A stretch of 64,000 nucleotides of DNA. Origin: an uncultured Maribacter sp. Lineage in GTDB: Bacteria > Bacteroidota > Bacteroidia > Flavobacteriales > Flavobacteriaceae. A program made the translations under genes and the position numbers. The first letter of the stretch is position 1. Each line of letters opens with the position of its first letter. Below the pieces are notes generated by a model. That model ran no database searches. It saw only the letters and a list, made by a program, of their open reading frames with translations, and was not told the origin of the DNA. Location: positions 88,121 through 152,120 of the forward strand of contig NZ_CANMDU010000010.1 in NCBI RefSeq assembly GCF_947496775.1. Direction: 5' to 3'. Shown here piece by piece: positions 57,221-64,000 of the stretch.

Positions 57221-59527
57221 TTACCCTTTTACTTTCCTTTTAAACTTGTCAAAATCTGATTTTTCCTCTTTTTTAGGCCATGCATTATTGCTTGTATCAA
57301 TATCTGCCGTTTCTAATTTTGGATCTACCACTACACTTTTAAGTTCACTTATAGAAGAAATAACCAATTTTACTTCTTGATCATTCTTTCTCCAAATTTC
57401 TGGCGGGTATGTTATGTTTTTTGTAGTTCCATCTGCATAGGTATATTCCACTATTAATGGCATTGGTATACCCCCTGGCTTATTAAATGCAATTTCGTAA
57501 AAATATTTAGGCTCTTTAACTGCTGCTCTTTCTTCTGCAGTCAAATTATCCATCATAAACTCTTTTAATGTTTTAGAGTTTTCAGTGGGTGCTTTACCTT
57601 TTAAATTAGCATCAAAGTCTTCACTATCCTCATCTGCCAAATATACTAATGGTGGTAAATCTGCTTCGGTAAGATTACGAGCTGCCATATATTCTTGCAT
57701 TTTTTTACTCGGTTTATCACTTACATAGTATTTCTTAATTCCTTTTACTCCTATATCTACATAATCCGTTGTATAGAACCATCCTCTCCAATACCAATCT
57801 AAATCTACAGCAGAAGCATCTTCCATTGTTCTAAAGAAATCCTCCGGTGTAGGGTGCTTAAATTTCCATCTTTCTGAGTACGTCTTAAAAGCGTGATCAA
57901 AGAGTTCTCTTCCCATTACCGTTTCTCTAAGTATATTCAATGCTGTAGCCGGTTTTCCGTAAGCATTGGGTCCTAATTGGTATACATTTTCTGGATTACT
58001 CATTATTGGAGCTATCGTACTTTGATCACCACTCATATAAGGAACTATTTTTGCAGGAGCTCCTCTTCTAGAAGGGTAAGCTTTATTTGGAGCTATAGCT
58101 TCCGGAAATTTTTCTCCAAATTCTTGCTCGGCCATGTATTGTAAAAAAGTATCTAAACCTTCATCCATCCATCCCCACTGACGCTCATCAGAATTTACAA
58201 TCATCGGAAAAAAGTTATGCCCAACTTCATGGATAATTACACTAATCATTCCGTATTTAACTCTATCCGAATATGTTCCGTCTTCGTTTGGCCTACCGTA
58301 ATTCCAGCAAATCATGGGATACTCCATACCCTGATTTTTAGCATGTACAGAAATAGCTTTAGGGTAAGGATAATTTGTTGAATGCTCAGAATAAGACTTT
58401 AAAGTATGCGCAACTGCCTTGGTAGAATATTCTCCCCAAAGCGGGTTTCCTTCTTTTGGATATAACGAAACCGCCATTATATTTTTTCCACCAACCTTAA
58501 CGGCTTGCATATCCCATATAAACTTACGAGAAGTAGCAAAACCATAATCTCGAACATTTTTAGCTTTAAATTTCCAAGTCTTTGTTTTCTCAGATTTTAT
58601 TTTTTCTGCAGCTTCTGCTTCTGCTTGGGTTACAATAAGAACTGGTTTGTCATAAGACTTTTTTGCTCTTTCATAACGATTCATCATTTCTTTGGAGAAA
58701 ACTTCTTTTCTATTTTGAAGAGTTCCTGTTGCATCCAAAATATGATCCGCTGGAACCGTAATATTTACTTCATAATCTCCGAAAGTTAAAGCAAACTCTC
58801 CGCTACCCCAAAATTGGTGATTCTGCCATCCCTCTACATCGCTATATACCGCCATTCTTGGGAAAAACTGAGCAATAACATATGCTCTGTTATCATCTTT
58901 CGCAAAATATTCGAACCCAGAACGAGCTCTATTTACGGTATGGTCTGGAATATTATAATTCCATTTAATAGAAAACGACATCTGGGCCTTACTTTTTAAA
59001 GGCTGCGGGATATTTATACGCATCATCGTTTGGTTAATGGTATAAGACAATGCTTTACCAGAGGCGTCTTTTACGTAATCTATATTAAAACCACCATCAA
59101 AAGGTTCTCCTAAATATTTTCCTGCAAAAGTTCCTGGTTGTTCTGCCAAAGGAACTCCTCCTCCATTTCTTAATGGAGATTTAGAGTCTTTTGCTCTTAC
59201 GTTTTGATCTAACTGTACCCATAAATATTCTAAATCGTCAGGAGAGTTGTTATAATAAGTAATAGTTTCTTCACCATATATTATAGCCTTTTTATCATCT
59301 AAGGTGATATCCATTTTATAATCTGCCTGCTGTTGGTAGTAATTTGGCCCAGGAGCTCCTGATGCTGAACGATAGGAATTTGGAGTAGCAAACTCCTCAT
59401 ACAATTGTTTAAATTTATTCTGGTTTGTATGCCCAGATTCTCTTTCTTTAGTTTGTGTTTCTTGCGCAAAACCAACTGCGACAAGTAAAAAAAGTAAAGA
59501 AGCAAAGTAATACTTCATCTTATTCAT
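57221..59527 (-). CDS. M1-family metallopeptidase, secreted
   Basis: A 768-residue exported peptidase (signal peptide ending at VGFAQ). The gluzincin site HEVGH is at 433-437 with the third ligand Glu in MDEGLDTFLQY, and the exopeptidase region GMEYPMICWN (in place of GAMEN) upstream. Family M1 aminopeptidases trim N-terminal residues. A second in-frame ATG is three codons on. It is the last gene of a four-gene operon with a DUF6702 gene and two carboxypeptidase-regulatory-like genes. Low-complexity charged C-terminus. Confidence 0.9.
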   Translation of the reverse strand: MNKMKYYFASLLFLLVAVGFAQETQTKERESGHTNQNKFKQLYEEFATPNSYRSASGAPGPNYYQQQADYKMDITLDDKKAIIYGEETITYYNNSPDDLEYLWVQLDQNVRAKDSKSPLRNGGGVPLAEQPGTFAGKYLGEPFDGGFNIDYVKDASGKALSYTINQTMMRINIPQPLKSKAQMSFSIKWNYNIPDHTVNRARSGFEYFAKDDNRAYVIAQFFPRMAVYSDVEGWQNHQFWGSGEFALTFGDYEVNITVPADHILDATGTLQNRKEVFSKEMMNRYERAKKSYDKPVLIVTQAEAEAAEKIKSEKTKTWKFKAKNVRDYGFATSRKFIWDMQAVKVGGKNIMAVSLYPKEGNPLWGEYSTKAVAHTLKSYSEHSTNYPYPKAISVHAKNQGMEYPMICWNYGRPNEDGTYSDRVKYGMISVIIHEVGHNFFPMIVNSDERQWGWMDEGLDTFLQYMAEQEFGEKFPEAIAPNKAYPSRRGAPAKIVPYMSGDQSTIAPIMSNPENVYQLGPNAYGKPATALNILRETVMGRELFDHAFKTYSERWKFKHPTPEDFFRTMEDASAVDLDWYWRGWFYTTDYVDIGVKGIKKYYVSDKPSKKMQEYMAARNLTEADLPPLVYLADEDSEDFDANLKGKAPTENSKTLKEFMMDNLTAEERAAVKEPKYFYEIAFNKPGGIPMPLIVEYTYADGTTKNITYPPEIWRKNDQEVKLVISSISELKSVVVDPKLETADIDTSNNAWPKKEEKSDFDKFKRKVKG

Positions 59528-59587
59528 GTTATTTTTAATTTTAAGTCGCTGTAAAATACTTCATTTTTAAGAAAATGTTAATACTTG

Positions 59588-60094
59588 CTAAAAGTTTAAC
59601 ATTCCTTTATTATTTTCTTTAATTAAGATCACGCTCTTTTTTTGTCCTTTTATCTTAAAATGTATTATATTTTGCTGGTCGTTATACATATCTATCAATA
59701 CTTCGTTTTGTATTTCAATAGTGTTTAATTCCTCTTCTTTAACATTGGTAACTTCCAGATAACAGACCATTAAATCATCTTCATACTTCTTTCCTAGAAA
59801 GTTATATTTTATATCTTCTCCATTAATCCTGAGGATAAATTTAGTTTTAAAGTATTTTTCTAAATATTCATTAGCTATTACTGACTCGTTTTCTGAACCA
59901 AATTCAGCTTTTACCCCATAGCGTTCTTCTAAAACAGCATTTATATCATCTATAAAAACCCTTGATGTTACCTGTATAGCTTTATCCTTTTGAGAATACG
60001 TAATATTGGTTACACTTATATAATACTTATGTGTTGTACTAAAAGCCAATAAAGGCAATACTAGTACTAAAATTATTTTCCTAAAAATCTTCAT
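59588..60094 (-). CDS. DUF6702 family protein
   Basis: From ATG 60094 it is 168 residues with a signal peptide (FSTTHKYYIS). The mature part has HKYYISVTNITYSQKDKAIQ, FIDDINAVLEERYG and YEDDLMVCYLEV, the pattern of DUF6702 proteins, which accompany M1 peptidase genes in flavobacteria. Function unknown. A longer frame reaching 60124 is less likely. Third gene of the operon. Confidence 0.85.
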   Translation of the reverse strand: MKIFRKIILVLVLPLLAFSTTHKYYISVTNITYSQKDKAIQVTSRVFIDDINAVLEERYGVKAEFGSENESVIANEYLEKYFKTKFILRINGEDIKYNFLGKKYEDDLMVCYLEVTNVKEEELNTIEIQNEVLIDMYNDQQNIIHFKIKGQKKSVILIKENNKGMLNF

Positions 60095-60146
60095 AGTATA
60101 TTTTTTTCGTAAACAAAAATGCAAGGGCTATGCCAAAAATATAGAT

Positions 60147-60938
60147 TTATTTTATGGCATTATTCGTTCTATATAGCGTACTTTTTTTTCGTAGATATTC
60201 CCATATTTTTAAGTGATCATGAGAATCTACAATGGTTTGAAAAGTAGTATCTATCTCACAGAAATACATAAAATCTTCAATCTTTGCTATGGGTATTTTT
60301 AAATCTTTAATAAAAAGGGAATCTACATAAAACGCTCTTACTCTCTGGGTACGCTCGTATTTTTTATTTCGTTTTATTCTATTTTTTAGCATCTTTGTTC
60401 GTCCAGAAATACCATTAATAATAGGGTTTAAAGGAATACCCCTACCAGTAGTAGCCTCAAATAATTTTCGTTCTGCTTTAGAAATTGGTTTTACATAAGC
60501 ATTAGGCAATCCTAAAGTAGATGCTGTAACTACCGGTTCTGTTTCTAAGGTATTTAAATCTTTAGAAATATCTCCAGATAAATTATAAGGTGTTACCACC
60601 ACTTCATCCAATTCTGTTAATGCATCTTCCATCGGAATTTTCAATAATAGACTTTGTAACATATCTGTACTTACTACAATTTCTTTCTTTTTAAATTGTA
60701 CTGCAGAAAATATTAAGGTATCCTGTACCTTAGCTCTTATAACAAAATAACCATGTACATCGGTTATTGTAGCTCTCTTTGTTGTTTTGTTTTGTACATG
60801 CGTAGCTGCAACATCGCCACTTTTACTTACTATGCGTCCTTCTAGTTCTTTGGAAAAAGGGTTCTGCGCTTTTACCCAAGAAGATAAACATAATAATACG
60901 ACAAAAAGTAATTTATTTTTTTGCATTAATTTCTTCAA
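60147..60938 (-). CDS. Secreted carboxypeptidase-regulatory-like domain protein (second of a related pair)
   Basis: A 263-residue exported protein. A carboxypeptidase-regulatory-like (CarbopepD_reg-2) domain fills ~25-105 (ELEGRIVSKSGDVAATHVQN, TITDVHGYFVI, DTLIFSAVQFKKKEI), followed by ELDEVVVTPYNL, a TonB-box-like linker sequence of SusC-type proteins, and a helical C-terminal part (FYVDSLFIKDLKIP). It lacks a barrel. Overlaps the upstream paralogue by 26 bp; ATG 60926 is an alternative start that removes half of it. Function unknown. Confidence 0.8.
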   Translation of the reverse strand: MKKLMQKNKLLFVVLLCLSSWVKAQNPFSKELEGRIVSKSGDVAATHVQNKTTKRATITDVHGYFVIRAKVQDTLIFSAVQFKKKEIVVSTDMLQSLLLKIPMEDALTELDEVVVTPYNLSGDISKDLNTLETEPVVTASTLGLPNAYVKPISKAERKLFEATTGRGIPLNPIINGISGRTKMLKNRIKRNKKYERTQRVRAFYVDSLFIKDLKIPIAKIEDFMYFCEIDTTFQTIVDSHDHLKIWEYLRKKSTLYRTNNAIK

Positions 60939-61659
60939 GAAATGTTTTGCTATGGTTAACTAAAGCATCTATCAACTGAAATTCATTTTCTTTTTTTAGT
61001 AATTTTTTCGCTGGCATACGAGCATCACAATAGAATAAAAATTCATTTATTTTATCTTGGGGTAGTTTTAAATCCGATACAAAGAATTGGTCATCATACA
61101 CCTGTCTAAGGACTTGGCTCACTTTTAATTTAGGAACATTTTCCGTTTCTTTCTTATCCGATGATTTAAACATGGCTCTGAATATATTTACAAAATTCAG
61201 TCCGTCTTGCATCCCTTTCACCTCACGAGCCATTGCAACATTTTCTACTTCAGTAGAACGGTCAATTTCATATTCTATCTCCTTAAATTTTTCGTTTTTC
61301 ATAGCTAAAAAACGTTCCTGATCTTCTGGTGTAACAACCACCTCTTCTAACTCAGTTACTTTTTCTTTAACTTCAACAACTAATCTATTCTTTTTTAGAA
61401 TCTCCGCTGTAATCGTAACCACCATTAACTGGTAATTTACCGCTGTAAAAACTAACTCATCTCCCGCTTTTACTAAAATAGAAAACTCTCCATTATCATT
61501 TGTAATTGTTGCTCTTTCCGAGGTAGAATTTATAACATTCTCGTTTGCAACACTTATATCCCTGTATAAAACCTTTCCTCTTAAAATAGTGCGACTATCC
61601 TCTTGCGAAACAGAAACTGCAACTACAAGAAAAGCTAAAATGGTTAGAAAATTCTTCAT
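60913..61659 (-). CDS. Secreted carboxypeptidase-regulatory-like domain protein (first of a related pair)
   Basis: A 248-residue protein with a signal peptide (VSVSQ) and the same layout as its neighbour: CarbopepD_reg domain (LRGKVLYRDISVANENVINS, TITNDNGEFSI, DELVFTAVNYQL), ELEEVVVTPEDQ, and a helical C-terminus with FFVSDLKLPQDKINEFLFYC that matches FIKDLKIPIAKIEDFMYFC of the neighbour. First gene of the operon. A near -7 box (TATACTTTG) lies at 61698-61706. Function unknown. Confidence 0.8.
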   Translation of the reverse strand: MKNFLTILAFLVVAVSVSQEDSRTILRGKVLYRDISVANENVINSTSERATITNDNGEFSILVKAGDELVFTAVNYQLMVVTITAEILKKNRLVVEVKEKVTELEEVVVTPEDQERFLAMKNEKFKEIEYEIDRSTEVENVAMAREVKGMQDGLNFVNIFRAMFKSSDKKETENVPKLKVSQVLRQVYDDQFFVSDLKLPQDKINEFLFYCDARMPAKKLLKKENEFQLIDALVNHSKTFLEEINAKK

Positions 61660-61987
61660 GGTTATTCGTTATTTATATTAAAAAGAAACTTTAGAATCAA
61701 AGTATAGAGTAACTAATATAGTCCCTTATATGCTTATAAAAGATAAAGAAAATACATGTTCCCGGTTAAAAAAAACTAGAGCATCTAAACTTTTGTTAAT
61801 TCGTAAGCCGTATATCTATTAAAATAACATTTTTCTACAAGTTAGGGTATTAGGAAACCGTTTATCGAAAATCTTATTCCGTTTAACTTAATGCCGCCAT
61901 ATTTTTATCATTAATATTAGGTAAGTAGTAAGATAATTTTATTTTTGCTAGTCCAGCTATATTTAATAGCTTACAAATGAGAACCTT
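61660..61987. other. 328-bp divergent intergenic region
   Basis: No gene supported. It holds the promoter side of the minus-strand operon and, on the plus strand, TATTTTTG at 61940-61947 before the large repetitive gene. Confidence 0.6.
61940..61947 (+). promoter_or_regulatory. -7 box (TATTTTTG) for the large repetitive secreted protein
   Basis: TAnnTTTG match 40 bp before the ATG at 61988. Confidence 0.45.
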
Positions 61988-64000
61988 ATGAAATTACCGG
62001 TATTAACTTTGCTTTTTGGTCTTTGTTTTTGCTTTACTTCTTATTGTCAGATAAAAATTGGAGATAATCCGCAAACTATAGACGCATCTTCTGTTTTAGA
62101 ACTAGAGAGTACTTCGCATGTCTTGGTAATTACAAGAGTTACTACCGCAGAAATGGATGCTATAACACCAAGACCTGGCGGTATGGTTTACAATACGGAT
62201 ACAGAATGCGTACATTATTATAATGGTGTTGAATGGGTAAGTTTATGTGATGATACTGGAGCTTTAACCAATTTAACCACAGACCCTATTGTTAATCCTT
62301 TTAGAACTATTATTATTACTCCAGATGGCGATACCAATCACATAGAAGTTGGTGTTATTGACGGGAATCAAATCCAAGAAGGGACTATTAGTGGTGAAAA
62401 TATTAATCCAGGATCAATCACAGCAAATGAGCTTGCTCAAAACTCCGTTACTTCTTTCCAAATAGATGATCGTTCTTTACTACCGGAAGATTTTGCAGAC
62501 GATAATCCTAACCAAGTATTTAGTACTGATATTAATGGTATTCCAAATTGGGTAGATGCCAATAGTTTAACAGGCGCTAATGCAGATGGCACCACAATAA
62601 TTGGGGATGGCAATAGCACACCTCTAGCAGTATCTGGAACTGTTATTGCAGATATTCTTGCCAATACAACAGCTAATGCTAACGATACGGATGGGGATGA
62701 AAATAATGAAATACAAACTTTAAGTATATCAGGAAATACTATTTCCCTAACTAATGGAGGAACTGTTACTTTACCAGCTGCAACGGTTAATACAGATGAA
62801 CAACAACTTAGCATTTCTGGTACCACTATATCCTTAACTAACGGAGGGGATATTGATTTACCCGATGGAACCGTGGATACGGATGAGCAAAACATAACCG
62901 GTGGTGCTATTGTTGGCAATAATTTAAGAATTGATATTGAAAATGGAAACTCCGGATTAATTGATATTTCTTCACTTAATTCAGGAGGAACAGCAGATGG
63001 AGTAATTTCTAATGTTATTCTTAATAATAGCAACCTAAATTTTACAGGTACTGGAGGAGGTTTTAATGGAACTGTAGACCTTTCTGGACTTGGAGGAGGT
63101 ACTAATCCCGAATTTAATCCCGCAACAATTGGAGGGACTGGTACTATTACTAACCCTTACACAATAGCTCCTAATGCAATTACAGCTGCAGAAATTTTTA
63201 ATGGGTCCATTTTATCAGAAGATATTCTAGATGGTACTATTACAGGTAACGATATTTCTAATGGAAGTGTTACTCCTGTAAAAATACAACCATCTTTAAC
63301 TCTTGGACAATATTTACGTACGGACCCAGTAACTGGGATTGTTTTTTGGGATAATTTACCTACTGGAACAGCTGGAACAGTTACTACCGATGGTATTACT
63401 ATTTCTGGTGATGGGTCTTCTACAGTATTGCAAGTAATAGATGGATCTATTTCTCCTGTGAAAATACAACCTGCTCCTGCAACTATTACCGAAAACCAAA
63501 TGCTTATTACAGACTTTACTAATGGCACAGTTACTTGGGCAAATATTCCTACTGGTGGTAATGTTACTTCCGATACAACTCTTGATGGAGATGGAAATAC
63601 AACACCACTTAGTATTGCCGATGATGCCATTACACTACCAAAATTACAAGACGGTACTGCTCCTGGGCAATTATTACAATGGAATGGAACAGATTGGGAA
63701 TTTATTACTGAAGCTGATATTTCTGCAACTGTAACAGAAGTTGACGGTATTATTGGCAATGAAATTTCACAAGTTGCTGATGCTACTTTACTATTAACTG
63801 GCACTGGGACTGTTGGAGACCCTTTAACTGTGGATGTTGCCGATAACGGTATCACCACAAATGAAATTGCTGATAACGCTATTACACTACCAAAATTACA
63901 AGATGGTACTACTCCTGGACAACTATTACAATGGAATGGAACAGATTGGGAATTTATTACTGAAGCTGATATTTCTGCAACTGTAACAGAAGTTGACGGT
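61988..64000 (+). CDS. Large repetitive secreted protein, partial (3' end beyond the window)
   Basis: Open from ATG 61988 to the window edge (671 codons, no stop). A signal peptide ends near SYCQ. An early TPRPGGMVYNTDTECVHYYN and GVEWVSLCDDT stretch is typical of large flavobacterial surface proteins. The rest is low-complexity Asn/Thr/Gly/Asp repeats: ITxNEIADNAIT-, LPKLQDGT-, GQLLQWNGTDWEF- and TISLTNGG-type units, recalling tail-fibre-like and adhesin stalks. The C-terminus and any sorting signal lie outside, so T9SS export is only likely. Function unknown. Confidence 0.8.
   Translation, partial: MKLPVLTLLFGLCFCFTSYCQIKIGDNPQTIDASSVLELESTSHVLVITRVTTAEMDAITPRPGGMVYNTDTECVHYYNGVEWVSLCDDTGALTNLTTDPIVNPFRTIIITPDGDTNHIEVGVIDGNQIQEGTISGENINPGSITANELAQNSVTSFQIDDRSLLPEDFADDNPNQVFSTDINGIPNWVDANSLTGANADGTTIIGDGNSTPLAVSGTVIADILANTTANANDTDGDENNEIQTLSISGNTISLTNGGTVTLPAATVNTDEQQLSISGTTISLTNGGDIDLPDGTVDTDEQNITGGAIVGNNLRIDIENGNSGLIDISSLNSGGTADGVISNVILNNSNLNFTGTGGGFNGTVDLSGLGGGTNPEFNPATIGGTGTITNPYTIAPNAITAAEIFNGSILSEDILDGTITGNDISNGSVTPVKIQPSLTLGQYLRTDPVTGIVFWDNLPTGTAGTVTTDGITISGDGSSTVLQVIDGSISPVKIQPAPATITENQMLITDFTNGTVTWANIPTGGNVTSDTTLDGDGNTTPLSIADDAITLPKLQDGTAPGQLLQWNGTDWEFITEADISATVTEVDGIIGNEISQVADATLLLTGTGTVGDPLTVDVADNGITTNEIADNAITLPKLQDGTTPGQLLQWNGTDWEFITEADISATVTEVDG
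63629..64000 (+). repeat. 252-bp repeat period in the large repetitive protein
   Basis: A 120-bp stretch at 63629-63748 recurs at 63881-64000 with few changes, an 84-residue period. More copies probably follow beyond the window. Confidence 0.8.

Noticed and set aside
62437..63858. Long minus-strand open frames (198 and 233 codons) opposite the large repetitive gene
   Set aside because: Their low-complexity Val/Ser/Pro translation is the antisense of Asn/Thr/Gly-rich repeats; the plus-strand frame has a signal peptide and runs open to the edge.

Overview
The window is chromosomal DNA of a member of the Bacteroidota, most probably a marine Flavobacteriaceae. The evidence is AT-rich sequence, promoters of the Bacteroidetes type (-7 box TAnnTTTG), type IX secretion (T9SS) cargo and PorP/SprF-type partners, an OMP_b-brl_3 outer-membrane receptor, DUF6702 and DUF1573 proteins, and conserved flavobacterial gene neighbourhoods (pyrE-SRPBCC/birA-rsfS-ftsH-LUD-cdsA-psd-ACBP; sigma-lipA). 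I cannot place the genus. No rRNA, tRNA, CRISPR array, insertion sequence, prophage or attachment site was seen. Most of the window is ordinary core genome.

Layout. 1-9 kb: tail of an outer-membrane receptor, then yaaA, an RluA-family pseudouridine synthase and a PASTA membrane protein on the minus strand, ddl and coaD on the plus strand, a PAS histidine kinase overlapping its response regulator, and an M14 carboxypeptidase lipoprotein. 9-16.3 kb: the pyrE to ACBP block for pyrimidine synthesis, biotinylation, ribosome silencing, membrane proteolysis and phosphatidylethanolamine synthesis. 16.3-22 kb (minus): two tandem PPK2 polyphosphate kinases, a secreted protein of unknown function, an FAH-family protein and valS. 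22-33 kb: DUF1573 protein, PDZ aspartic protease, aminotransferase-murB, a sigma/anti-sigma pair, a small Cys-rich membrane protein, a second sigma factor, lipA, GAPDH and a TPR hybrid histidine kinase. 33-37 kb: lpxK, Nif3-like protein, a COG1579-type protein whose zinc ribbon has lost its cysteines, and kmo.

37.3-48.5 kb is the most distinctive region. A 560-bp palindrome-rich intergenic region precedes a 2511-residue T9SS adhesin with eight nearly identical 390-bp Calx-beta repeats. A strong terminator follows it, then a PorP/SprF-like protein and an OmpA/PD40 protein. This matches the adhesin-SprF-OmpA arrangement of gliding and T9SS loci such as sprB-sprF.

48.5-64 kb: a short stand-alone clpP, a sigma factor with a 65-residue partner and an MscS channel, a lipoprotein, an MFS/VOC pair divergent from an AraC regulator, kynU (which with kmo gives two steps of the kynurenine route to NAD), an O-methyltransferase, PAP2 and TatA, and a four-gene operon of an M1 peptidase, a DUF6702 protein and two related carboxypeptidase-regulatory-like proteins. 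The window ends inside a second large repetitive secreted protein.

I did not find a clearly new biological system. The best leads are the recombining Calx-beta array with its palindromic upstream region (including a perfect TGTGA-N6-TCACA site), the sigma/65-residue/MscS cassette, the cysteine-less zinc ribbon, and two genes (pyrE, tatA) whose promoters suggest leaderless mRNAs.
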